From the NCBI GenBank assembly GCA_013151865.1, contig JAADHN010000153.1, positions 3,568-53,418 of the forward strand: a stretch of DNA of 49,851 nt, given 5' to 3'. The translations under genes were made by a program, and so were the position numbers. The notes beneath the pieces were generated by a model. It saw only the letters and a program-made list of their open reading frames with translations, had not been told where the DNA came from and ran no database searches. Of the stretch, positions 35,001-43,072 are shown piece by piece. This DNA comes from Kiritimatiellota bacterium. GTDB taxonomy: Bacteria > Verrucomicrobiota > Lentisphaeria > Oligosphaerales > JAADHN01. Numbering within the stretch: position 1 is the stretch's first letter; every line of letters begins with the position of its first letter.

Positions 35001-36774
35001 GGCGGACTTCGCGGGAATCAAAGAATTGTTGGCCGCGGGCGGACGCGTGTGGCTCCACGGCTTCACGCCCGAGACCGCGAACAAGGCGGCGAAGATTCTG
35101 CCGTTCAAGCCGACCCTGCGGGAGTTTGACGACAAGAAGATCCAAGCGCTGGCGCGGCGGGCCGATGCACACATACTGAACGGACTGTCCACAGCCGACT
35201 TTTTTTGGACGGAAGTGAACCTCGGCGCGCGGGCGGGATACTTCGCCGAGGGCAAGCCGCTGGCGTCCATCGGCCGCTACGAACTCTTGCTGCCGACGTT
35301 GCAGTCGGGCCGGAGACTGACCGACCCGGGCGTCCTGACGGAAATTCCCGTCGGCAGGGGCTCGGTGTTGTTCGACACGCTGCCCTGGGAGCGCGCGCTG
35401 GCCACGCGCGGGCCGAGCGTGATGCGTATTGTCAGCGCCGTCGCGGCCAACCTCGGCGCACGCATTCGACCCCGGGTCGAGAAATCCTACCGCTACTTCT
35501 ACCTCGACCTGTCCCAACATGCGAACATGGGCTACTACGATGAGACGCCCGACGACGGCAAGGGCGGCTGGATGGACAGCGGCGAGTCGGACATGTGTTT
35601 CTTTCTCGTCAACCATACCGGGCGGCGCGGGGGGAACGGCCCGCCCGTCCCGGTGGACAAGTTTCCGACAATGAACCGGTTCTGCGGTCGACCGTTTCGA
35701 CTCATCGATCCTGCGAAAAACCACGGCCACGCCATCATTTCGCTGCGCGGCAAGGACCGCCGCCTGAAACTCCCGGACCGCAAAACAGGCATTCCCGTCG
35801 GCAGAAAAGCGGATGTCTTCTGGTTCGCACACGCTGCCGGCTGGGCGCCGAAAGGCAAAGACCCGACACCGGTCGTGGCGCGCTACGTATTCCACTACGC
35901 CGACGGCTCGACCGTGGAGTTCCCGGTGCGCTGGCACAAAGACATCTCGGATTGGTATCATCCCAGCCCCGTGGCGAACGCACAGGTCGCGTGGACGGGC
36001 AAGAACCGTGTCGCCTCGCCTGTCGGCTTTTACGTGACGGAATGGAAGAATCCGCACCCGGACAAGGTCGTGGCATCATTGGATGTCATTGGTGCGTTGG
36101 AGACAACGCAGATTATGCTTTTGGGTGTAACCGGCGGCGTCGAGGCGGGCGATGAAGAGATCGGAAGCGCGGGGCGCCCTTTTGCGGTTTGGGATCCCGC
36201 CGACTACCGGGACGGCGTCCTGCCTTGTCGCGAGTACCCGGCGGCCGCATTCAAACCACTCAAAGACTCCCCGAGCCCGCAACCGGCCCGGATCGGTGAT
36301 GCGCCCGCCTTGCGTTTCACCGGGGCGGAAGGACTGAGCGCATCGCTGGAAAGCGTCGACGAACTGGCGGAGATTGCGCCGTTCGCACTCGATGTCGACC
36401 TGTCGCCCGACGCGACGCCCGACGACTACTACGGCGGCGTTTACCAAGCCATGGAGTACAAGAAGCGGGGCTTCCGTCTCGTGATGAACCGCGGCCTGAA
36501 GTTGGACGTGCACATCTTCGCCGGCCAAGGCCGGAGCCGGACCCTGCGGGGCAAGACCGTTCTTTCCACTCGCGGGCAGTATCATGTTTCCGTACGGTTC
36601 GACGGCGACAACGCCATGTTGTTCGTCAACGGCAAGCTGGACGCCGCCACGCGTTCGCCGCTGCCCGCGACGTACACAGGTCACGCCATTGTCGGTTCCG
36701 CATCCGGCAAAGGCGGCTACCACTTCAAAGGCCGCATCGGTCGCATCACCCTCTCGCGCCTCGGGAACGAGTGA
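32089..36774 (+). CDS. Secreted multidomain glycoside hydrolase family 2 enzyme
   Basis: A 1561-residue exported protein. A signal peptide (LRPRLPLCVAILCISAAAEP) is followed by a GH2 sugar-binding jellyroll (WYRRKFELPPGRRAG, AVWLNGKLIG), an Ig-like domain and a TIM barrel. The putative acid/base is Glu439 in WNMTNE and the putative nucleophile Glu539 in VGEYW. The middle region has two glutamine-amidotransferase-like segments (near residues 750-830 and 925-1010), as in some beta-galactosidase-like enzymes. The last 210 residues look like a LamG/concanavalin fold (FVNGKLDAATRS). GGGGAG lies seven bases before the ATG. Substrate cannot be read from the sequence. A glycyl radical enzyme gene follows within 50 bases. 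Confidence 0.87.
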   Translation: MKQALLRPRLPLCVAILCISAAAEPVTPTPSGQRAVMRLDGAWQTRANQGWNFDFPPGDDGWQNIEVPSRGGPFLKTFSVYDSDIRKLLDKQGRPIADKASAWYRRKFELPPGRRAGKRAVLQFEGLGFKSAVWLNGKLIGRSLQGMIRLDYDVTDALHDGKNELVVGLTNRTGLVDARNNVLLAPSRGGFAGIWGHVTLELVPDVHVDDVYVKTFVKARRIEFDITVTNARPLPVNVAPSVLITGKNGVPERLVEAPVVTIPAGAARVVRVRDDWVAPILWSPGTPALYFAYARIREKGAVVDEKRVRFGFREFEIRDKRFYLNGRRITLLRDSLLTPPGTDYANVAIGDPRSGGFRLTARRPCNTVRMHIGFINRNVMDWADELGVMIIPEFSPPAVASYPPEKKRLWLPAYIEYVKGIVRQYRNRPSVVIWNMTNETYWDRMPDHPEYKAVARELIGAVRELDAIRPLDGDGENGWDGLLSIVNVHYPESQAGPLRDEFPHSGLVVPNNFSWLKDKGENTGWRTRFVWDRPLIVGEYWSLGGSPTKWCAFAGEAAYDWEKWSRQDIKFGDGYPGNPFAEAVMILTDIYRRRGVAGLNPWYGNRALVMPQVAVRRVDFHPNFFGGETAARRVVLFNEGEHEYTYRTFLQCTLSTAARGTLWRERIPVVLKPGEVHEMDIPIQFPQVSAQVAATLKVRLMFWAAGGTHEKSRFEETVFILPRPSLADVDAGSIMLVDASGETAAALTELGLNLQRAASVTSAGLKNKRVVIVGEKTELSRFKNVLVRFAREGGRVIVLRQDKWYSLGSEFPEIDEKHICSRTWKRTYDHPILTGIDDRQLSWWRPDHLVAARALVKPANGRTRVLLDAGGVYGLEWMPLGETPCGKGTVLQSQLFLCDRVGVEPAAGLFLSRLVRYAVDYVPPPTAPLHVLAGANRDAVGLLRTCNIEIIPGLSGPSGPLFVDASADLSEADFAGIKELLAAGGRVWLHGFTPETANKAAKILPFKPTLREFDDKKIQALARRADAHILNGLSTADFFWTEVNLGARAGYFAEGKPLASIGRYELLLPTLQSGRRLTDPGVLTEIPVGRGSVLFDTLPWERALATRGPSVMRIVSAVAANLGARIRPRVEKSYRYFYLDLSQHANMGYYDETPDDGKGGWMDSGESDMCFFLVNHTGRRGGNGPPVPVDKFPTMNRFCGRPFRLIDPAKNHGHAIISLRGKDRRLKLPDRKTGIPVGRKADVFWFAHAAGWAPKGKDPTPVVARYVFHYADGSTVEFPVRWHKDISDWYHPSPVANAQVAWTGKNRVASPVGFYVTEWKNPHPDKVVASLDVIGALETTQIMLLGVTGGVEAGDEEIGSAGRPFAVWDPADYRDGVLPCREYPAAAFKPLKDSPSPQPARIGDAPALRFTGAEGLSASLESVDELAEIAPFALDVDLSPDATPDDYYGGVYQAMEYKKRGFRLVMNRGLKLDVHIFAGQGRSRTLRGKTVLSTRGQYHVSVRFDGDNAMLFVNGKLDAATRSPLPATYTGHAIVGSASGKGGYHFKGRIGRITLSRLGNE

Positions 36775-36818
36775 GGGATCGCCGCGGTCACGCTTTCTGC
36801 AGAAGGGGTCAGTTAGGC

Positions 36819-39056
36819 ATGGGCACTGGCCGGAATGTTTCGTCGGTCGCGGACTCCGCAGGCAGGGCGTCGAACGATATCGGGCTGCGGTCGCTGGTGC
36901 TGTCGGTCCGACAAGAACTGCTCGGCGCCGAGGACAGCATCTGCCTGGAACGGGCACGCCTGGTCACGGAAGCGTGGCGACAGCACGAGCACGAGCCGGC
37001 CGGCCTGCGACGCGCCCGGGCTTTCGAACACGTATTGCGGCACATGACGCTCGATGTGACGTCGAACCCGATTTTCGCAGGGAACACATCCTCGAAACCC
37101 CGGGCCTGGATGCTCGTACCGGAACACGGCTTTGCCGAACCCGCGCAGGTAATCCACGAAAACGACGGATTGGCCGGCATTCTCCACAGCGGCGTCCCCG
37201 CCGACCTTCGCGATTTCTGGCGGGACCGGTCCCTTGGGGGCAACAGTGACAAGGGGCATTTGGCCGTCGACCTCCACACCGTGGTCCACGTGGGGCTTGA
37301 GGCGCTGATTGCGCGGGTCGACTCTCTGCACGACGCCGGCACTCCGGCGCAACGGGCCTATCGCACGGCCATGCGGATCTGCTTGACGGCGGTAATCGAG
37401 TGGGCCGGACGGTATGCGAACACCGCGGCCCGGGCCGCCCGGACCGCGTCCGATCCGTTGGTCCGCTCCTGTCTCGAACGGATGTCCAAGGCGTGCCGCC
37501 AAGTCCCGGCTCGACCGGCTCGAAACCTGTTCGAAGGGTTGCAGGCCATCGTGCTGGTGCACCTGGCCCTGGCCCTCGAGGGACACGGCATGTCGGTGTC
37601 GATCGGGCTCCCGGACCGTGTCCTGGCACGGTTTGTCGCATCGAACCTGGACGAAACGACGACCACGGCCTTGATCGGTGCATTTATGCTCAAGATCACC
37701 GCAAACTCGGTTTTCGGGCGCGGCTCGAAGACCCAGGCCGTAACAGTCGGCGGCGCCGACGCACGCGGACGAGACTGTTCGAACCGATTGACGCGCTGCT
37801 TCCTCGATGCCGCCGATCTGGTCCGGGTGGGGGACCCGCACCTGTTCCTGCGTTGGCATCCGCGCCTGGCCCCGAGCTTGAAATCCAGGGCCGCCGACCT
37901 GCTGGCAGCCGGCTTGAGTATGCCGCTGCTGATCCACGACAACCCCACCGCCCAAGGTTTCGTCAACGCCGGGGTGGCGCCGGAGGACGCGTGGCAATAC
38001 TGCGTCATCGGATGCAATGAATTGGGCATTCCCGGCCTGGCTGCGGAGTCCGCAAATGCGCGGGCCGGAAACGTGCTGTACCTCGAGATCTTGAATCAAC
38101 TGTTGCTGGACCATCCCTCGCCCGACAGCGTCTCGGACACGAATGCGCTCCTGGACATACTGGAAACTGCCCTGGAGCGCCGGTTGCGAGCCGCCCGGAA
38201 ACATTGCGTCGAGGCTTGGCGCCGCCTGCCGGAGGCGGCGCCTGTGCCGTTCACTTCGGCCCTGATGCACGGCTGCATCGAAGCAGGCGATGACATGGTC
38301 CGGGCCATGAAGTACCGCATCCCGGGCCTGTTCGAGCGGCAATTGACGAACGCGGCCAACGCCCTGGCCGCCATTGACCGACAGGTTTTCCGGGAACGGA
38401 CAGCGACACTTTCGCAACTCGTTGACGCCATGAAGAATGACTACCGCTCCGCGGCGGCCGAGTGCCTGCGACGCAGCCTCCTGACCTCTCCGAGATGGGG
38501 AAACGACGAACCGGCAGCCGACGCTTGGGCGATGCGCCTGCTCGACATGCGCGAATGCGTGCTCGACCGAATCGACCGCGAATTCGGGCACAACGGGCAC
38601 ATCGTCTGCCACGTGGTCCGCAGCCTGCATCATCTGGACGGTAAACGGACCGGCGCTTCGCCGGACGGTCGCCATGCCGGGCGCCCCGTCGCCGACAGCA
38701 TCGGCGCAGGGGCCGGCGAGGCGACCCGCGGCCCCACGGCCGTCTTGAATTCTGTGGCCCGCATCGACGCCTGCACCTACTATCGCGGTGGCTACAACCT
38801 CAATATCACACTCCCCGCCGGGCGGACCCGAGCGAACGTGCTCCTGCCCTTGATCGAAGGGTTCTTCCGGCGCGGCGGCCAGGAACTGCAGGTGAACTGC
38901 CTCGATGCGGAGAGGCTTCGGGATGCGCAACATCACCCGGAACGTCACGGCGACCTGCTCGTGCGATTCGCCGGGTTGAGTTCCAGGTTCGTGGACCTTT
39001 CCCGGGTCGAGCAAGACGAACTGATCGCCCGGGCCGAGGCCATCCCGAATCCCTGA
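36819..39056 (+). CDS. Glycyl radical enzyme (PFL/diol-dehydratase-like), substrate unknown
   Basis: A 745-residue protein of the pyruvate formate-lyase superfamily. The active-site loop YCVIGCNELGIPG supplies Cys399 and Glu401, the G-C-x-E pattern of dehydratase/lyase members; PFL instead has two adjacent Cys. The glycyl radical loop near the C-terminus is VRFAGLSSRFVDL with Gly719; the usual aromatic after Gly is Leu. The start is the ATG at 36819 preceded by AAGGGG. A GTG at 36771 overlapping the GH2 stop would add 16 residues. No radical-SAM activating enzyme is encoded in the window. Context with a secreted GH2 enzyme suggests a sugar-derived substrate, but this is inference. Confidence 0.85.
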   Translation: MGTGRNVSSVADSAGRASNDIGLRSLVLSVRQELLGAEDSICLERARLVTEAWRQHEHEPAGLRRARAFEHVLRHMTLDVTSNPIFAGNTSSKPRAWMLVPEHGFAEPAQVIHENDGLAGILHSGVPADLRDFWRDRSLGGNSDKGHLAVDLHTVVHVGLEALIARVDSLHDAGTPAQRAYRTAMRICLTAVIEWAGRYANTAARAARTASDPLVRSCLERMSKACRQVPARPARNLFEGLQAIVLVHLALALEGHGMSVSIGLPDRVLARFVASNLDETTTTALIGAFMLKITANSVFGRGSKTQAVTVGGADARGRDCSNRLTRCFLDAADLVRVGDPHLFLRWHPRLAPSLKSRAADLLAAGLSMPLLIHDNPTAQGFVNAGVAPEDAWQYCVIGCNELGIPGLAAESANARAGNVLYLEILNQLLLDHPSPDSVSDTNALLDILETALERRLRAARKHCVEAWRRLPEAAPVPFTSALMHGCIEAGDDMVRAMKYRIPGLFERQLTNAANALAAIDRQVFRERTATLSQLVDAMKNDYRSAAAECLRRSLLTSPRWGNDEPAADAWAMRLLDMRECVLDRIDREFGHNGHIVCHVVRSLHHLDGKRTGASPDGRHAGRPVADSIGAGAGEATRGPTAVLNSVARIDACTYYRGGYNLNITLPAGRTRANVLLPLIEGFFRRGGQELQVNCLDAERLRDAQHHPERHGDLLVRFAGLSSRFVDLSRVEQDELIARAEAIPNP

Positions 39057-39164
39057 TCCCCAAGCTCTCGCAGTCGCACCCATTGAATGCGCGCACAGGC
39101 CGTGCACTTGTCGTGAAGGGGAACGGTCTCCGAAGCCGTGCCCTCCGGAAAGCGACGCCGGAGG

Positions 39165-40085
39165 TCAACCGGCGTGGTAAACATGCCGAGCCGAGGATTT
39201 GAAGAGCAGGAGGGTGAAACCGAGAATCAATAGAAACAAGACCCAGGCCAGGGCGCAGGCGTAGCCCATTTTGAAGTCGGCAAAGGCCACGTTGAACAGG
39301 TAGAGGGAATAGAAGAGGGTCGAGTCGACCGGCCCACCGGTGCCGCGGGTCATCACGTAGGCGGGAGTGAAGAACTGGAACGCACCGATCAACCCCATGA
39401 TGAAAACAAACAGGATCTGGGGGCTGATGAACGGCAGTGTGATATGTCGAAGCCGGTGCAGGACGCCGGCGCCGTCCACCTCCGCGGCTTCGCGGAGTTC
39501 GCGCGGCACGTCCTGAAGAGCTGCGAGAAAGATGACCACCGATCCGCCCACACCCCACAAACTCCAGAGCACGATGGCCGGCTTGGCCCAGAGCGGATCG
39601 GCGAACCAGCCGGGCGGCTCCCCGAGGTGCAGGAAGGCGAGGATCGGGCGCAGGATGGCGTTGATCGCGCCATTCTGGGGGTTGAAGAGCCAGACCCACA
39701 AGACGGAGCCGGCCACCAGCGGCACGATGGACGGCACATAGAAAAACGTCCGGTACAGGGCTTGGCCCCGGATCTTCAGGTTCAAGAGCAAAGCCAATCC
39801 GAGAGCTGTAACGATTCCGAGCGGTACGGCCAGAGCGGCAAAGTACAACGTGTTCCAAAGTGCTTTCCAGAACAGATTGTCCTGAAGAAGGTTTGAGTAA
39901 TTTGCCGGGCCGACCCACACCGGCGGTTTCATCACACTGTAGCGGGTGAAGGAGTAATAGAACGACGCCGTGATCGGGTAGAGTGTGAAAAAGACCAACC
40001 CCAGGATCGCCGGTGCACAGAAGGCGAGCCCCAGGATGGTTCGGCGGCGCGCCGCCGGCGACCTGCGGGCGTTCATGGTGGTCAT
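39165..40085 (-). CDS. Carbohydrate ABC transporter permease (MalF/UgpA type)
   Basis: A 306-residue inner-membrane protein with six predicted helices. The N-terminus (AFCAPAILGLVFFTLYPI) is followed by the coupling-loop EAA motif EAAEVDGAGVLHRLRHITLPF, typical of CUT1 sugar importers. The ATG at 40085 overlaps the stop of the binding-protein gene as ATGA, preceded by GAGGGGA. Normally a second MalG-type permease follows, but the next gene is on the opposite strand and converges. The partner permease and ATPase must be elsewhere. Confidence 0.9.
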   Translation of the reverse strand: MTTMNARRSPAARRRTILGLAFCAPAILGLVFFTLYPITASFYYSFTRYSVMKPPVWVGPANYSNLLQDNLFWKALWNTLYFAALAVPLGIVTALGLALLLNLKIRGQALYRTFFYVPSIVPLVAGSVLWVWLFNPQNGAINAILRPILAFLHLGEPPGWFADPLWAKPAIVLWSLWGVGGSVVIFLAALQDVPRELREAAEVDGAGVLHRLRHITLPFISPQILFVFIMGLIGAFQFFTPAYVMTRGTGGPVDSTLFYSLYLFNVAFADFKMGYACALAWVLFLLILGFTLLLFKSSARHVYHAG

Positions 40086-41410
40086 TCCCCTCTTCGGATG
40101 GCGTTCAGTTCGCGTTGGGTGACTTCCCTGGCGTGAGCCAGTGCTTCGGCCGGGGTGGCGCGCCCGTACACGGCGGCGCCTACGGCCCGGGTCAGCTCGC
40201 GCATATACCGGGCCTGTACGGGCATGACGGGGCGCTGATGCCGACATTCCTCGAGGATCCGCAGGAATTGACCGTATCGTTTGCGGCCGCGGACCTTGGC
40301 GAAGAACGGAGACGCTTTGAAGCCCGGAAAAAGACCGGTGGCCTCTCCAACGAGGGCCGTCCCTTCCGGGGTGGCGCACAGCCAACGGATGAACTTCCAG
40401 GCCGCTTTGCGGTCCCGGACGCCCCGCGGAATCGCCATGCACCATCCTCCGACCCAAGAGCTGTGTTTCTCCCCGTCCGGCGGGGACGGGATGTACCCAA
40501 TGCCGTAATCCAGATTCGGAGCATAGCGTGCGAGGTCCGCAACCCCGCCGATGTGGAGGCACATCATGGCCACTTTTCCGGTAATGAAAGGGTTCTGTTC
40601 CGCCGCCCCGAACCCTTGCTGTAGACCGGCGATTTTAGTGGCGTCGTACTGCTTTGCGTAGCTGACCATCCATTCCAGGGCGCGGACCACGGCCGGATCG
40701 TCGGCGGTGATCCTGTCGGTCTCGGGGTCGTAAAAGCGACCGCCGAAGGCCCAGCCCCAGGTGAACATCGAGTTGGCTTCTCCGTACTGGGCCCAGGGGA
40801 TCAGACCGATCTGGACCAATTCGCCGTCTTTCACGACGGTCAGGGCCCGCGCGTAGCGGTCCAATTCATCGGTCGTGGTCGGCGGCCGGTCCGGGTCCAG
40901 TCCCGCTTTGCGAAACGCCTCCCGATTCCAAACGAAACCGAAGTTGGGGTCCGCGCAAAAGGTCAAGGCCCAAACCTCGCCCTTGTAGACATTCTGCCGC
41001 CAGCAGGGCAGAAAATAATCGGCCTCGCCGATACCGGCTTCCCGGCACAGGTCGGTCAAGGGCTCGAGCGCCCCCCACTCCGCCCACGACGCGACCTGCG
41101 GACCGTCCACGAAGACCACCTCGGGGGGACGGTGGGCCGCCACTGCGGTGAAAAACTTCTGGTTCGTGGCAAGGTCGTTGGCGGCAAACACGGTCCGGAG
41201 GTCGACATCGGGATGATCGGCCCGGAAGGCATCGCACACTTTGCGAAAACCTTCGGCCATGGTCCCGCCCCAAACATGCCAGACGCGCACGAGGGGCTTC
41301 CCGCTGTCGGCACGCTTTCGTCCGGACGAACAGCCGACAACGGCCACGGCGAGCAGAAGACACACGCCGACACCCCCGAGAATCGTACGGCAAACCCGGC
41401 TGAGGACCAT
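40082..41410 (-). CDS. Extracellular sugar-binding lipoprotein of an ABC transporter
   Basis: A 442-residue solute-binding protein (SBP family 1). A lipoprotein signal ends in the lipobox VVGC followed by SSGRKR. The mature part has LVRVWHVWGGTMAEGF, FVDGPQVASWAEWGALEPL and SSWVGGWCMAIPRG, typical of oligosaccharide binders. The start at ATG 41410 has GGAG eight bases upstream; 48 further codons upstream are not needed. It is translationally coupled to the permease gene. The ligand is not predictable from sequence. Confidence 0.9.
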   Translation of the reverse strand: MVLSRVCRTILGGVGVCLLLAVAVVGCSSGRKRADSGKPLVRVWHVWGGTMAEGFRKVCDAFRADHPDVDLRTVFAANDLATNQKFFTAVAAHRPPEVVFVDGPQVASWAEWGALEPLTDLCREAGIGEADYFLPCWRQNVYKGEVWALTFCADPNFGFVWNREAFRKAGLDPDRPPTTTDELDRYARALTVVKDGELVQIGLIPWAQYGEANSMFTWGWAFGGRFYDPETDRITADDPAVVRALEWMVSYAKQYDATKIAGLQQGFGAAEQNPFITGKVAMMCLHIGGVADLARYAPNLDYGIGYIPSPPDGEKHSSWVGGWCMAIPRGVRDRKAAWKFIRWLCATPEGTALVGEATGLFPGFKASPFFAKVRGRKRYGQFLRILEECRHQRPVMPVQARYMRELTRAVGAAVYGRATPAEALAHAREVTQRELNAIRRGE

Positions 41411-41841
41411 TGTCTCCGTCCTTTTCCGCCCGCACGTCCCCTGTACCGTTCGTGTCGGGAAACAGGTGCGACTCATCCTGAATTCGGGTTGGCTGCGCCC
41501 GGATCGGTCGAAGGTCGAATGAGACCGATCTGTCGAGAATCGCCGATGGCGCAACGCGGCGGGCGTATGGGCCGGCGCTCCAAGCCCTTCCGCGGCGATC
41601 AGCGACTCCGTACCTTGACCTTGCGGAACAATGGCGCCACTACGTTCTTACGTTCAGGGTGACGACAAAGTATAGCTTCTCTTCCGGGTCCGCACCACCC
41701 CGAGAAACGCCCTCGGTTGGGATGGGACATCCGTCGGCATCCGCGGGTTTGAATTCACACGATTGCGTCGGTAGCTTTGCTGGATCGTCCGCTTCCCGCC
41801 TGCACACACGACAACGGCCTCTGGAGTCAGGAGAAACCGGA
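41411..41841. other. 431-base divergent gap between the binding protein and oxidoreductase genes
   Basis: No coding frame is supported. Both divergent promoters must lie here. The only one I can suggest is the plus-strand pair at 41648-41676. No clear palindromic operator was found. Confidence 0.4.
41648..41676 (+). promoter_or_regulatory. Possible promoter for the Gfo/Idh oxidoreductase gene
   Basis: TTACGT (41648-41653) and TATAGC (41671-41676) are 17 bases apart. The match to sigma-70 consensus is moderate, and the leader to the ATG at 41842 would be about 160 bases. Confidence 0.3.
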
Positions 41842-42837
41842 ATGAATGCACGCCTCGCCTCGGACGCGCCTGTCAATGTGGTATTCATCGGCGCCGGCAG
41901 TCTCTCGACCAAGTACCACTATCCGTCCCTGGCCGACATGCCGGACGTTCGAATCGTTGCGGTGTGCGATCTCGTCCGGGAAAAGGCCGAGCGAAACGCC
42001 GCCACATTCGGCATTCCATCGATCTACACGGATTACCGGGAGATGCTCGACAAAGAGACTTTCGACGCCGTATACATCGTCATGCCGCCCCAGGACAGTT
42101 TCGACCTGCTCCATGATTGCCTGGGGCGCGGCCTGCACACGTTCTCCGAGAAACCGCCCACGGTCACTGCCTTTCAGACCAAAGTCCTGGCTGGCTTGGC
42201 GGAAAAGAACGGGTGCATCACGCAAATCGGGTTTCAACGCAAACACGTACCGCTGGTGAAAAAAATGCGGGAAATGGTCGAAGCCCGTGGGCCCATCGAT
42301 CAATTCTTTTCGGAATTCATCAAAGCCAGTCCGGGCGGTGGGTTGTATTACAACGGCAGGATCGACATTCTGACGTGCGACGCGATCCACATGCTGGACA
42401 CGGCCCTGTGGTTGGGGGACGGATCCAGTCCGCGTCTGGCCAGCGTCACCCGGCAGTCGTGGAACGACCAGAACGTGAAATTCAACGCTCTGCTCCGGTT
42501 CGAATCCGGCACGAGCGGGTTCTTCAGCGCCACGTGGAATTCAGGACGGCGTCACCTGCGGCTGGACATTCACGGCCAGAATTGCTGCGCGGTGGTCGAC
42601 GTGGAAACGGCCGGGACGTACTTCGACCCGGAGCATGCGACAGGCATTGCGATTACGGCCGAGGAGGCGGCTGGCTCGAGCAAGGATTTTCGGGTCCTCG
42701 GCTTTTACGACGAGGACCGGGAATTCATCGAAGCCGTCCGCGCCGGAGATCCCTCCCTGCCGCAATCTTCGTTCCCCAAATCCGTCCGGACCATGGAGGT
42801 GGTCGAGCGGATCCTGGCTGGAACGGAAGGCATCTGA
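41842..42837 (+). CDS. Gfo/Idh/MocA-family NAD(P)-dependent oxidoreductase
   Basis: A 331-residue protein with the family's Rossmann start VVFIGAGSLSTKYHYPSLA. The catalytic EKP motif is in SEKPPTV, and the second half carries the conserved His in LTCDAIHMLDTALWLG. Members oxidise or reduce sugars, inositols or sugar-nucleotides; nothing here fixes the substrate. AGGAG lies nine bases before the ATG at 41842. It is divergent from the sugar transporter genes, so a role in using the imported sugar is plausible. Confidence 0.9.
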   Translation: MNARLASDAPVNVVFIGAGSLSTKYHYPSLADMPDVRIVAVCDLVREKAERNAATFGIPSIYTDYREMLDKETFDAVYIVMPPQDSFDLLHDCLGRGLHTFSEKPPTVTAFQTKVLAGLAEKNGCITQIGFQRKHVPLVKKMREMVEARGPIDQFFSEFIKASPGGGLYYNGRIDILTCDAIHMLDTALWLGDGSSPRLASVTRQSWNDQNVKFNALLRFESGTSGFFSATWNSGRRHLRLDIHGQNCCAVVDVETAGTYFDPEHATGIAITAEEAAGSSKDFRVLGFYDEDREFIEAVRAGDPSLPQSSFPKSVRTMEVVERILAGTEGI

Positions 42838-43072
42838 AGCCGCGTCGACCCATCGCGCGAACGGCGGACCGAATCCACGGGGCAGGGGCACGGGGGACCA
42901 CCACTGTGTGGAATGGCGTTGGTGCTGCGCCCATGCGGCACGGCGCCGGACGGCGCAGGCCCCGCCTTCTTGAACATCGCCCCGCCCTGAGCCCCGGCCC
43001 CCATGTGCGCCGGCAGCCCCCGAGGCATTCGATGCCGTCGCGGCGCGATAACCGGCCGAACAAGCGTGCCGC

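Noticed and set aside
40086-40562. A 159-codon N-terminal extension of the sugar permease frame
   Set aside because: It overlaps the binding-protein gene in another frame, and the permease starts at an ATGA overlap with a good ribosome site.
42495-42509. A T-arm-like stretch (CCGGTTCGAATCCGG) suggesting a tRNA
   Set aside because: It lies inside the Gfo/Idh gene, encodes family sequence (LLRFESGTSG), and no acceptor, D or anticodon arms surround it.
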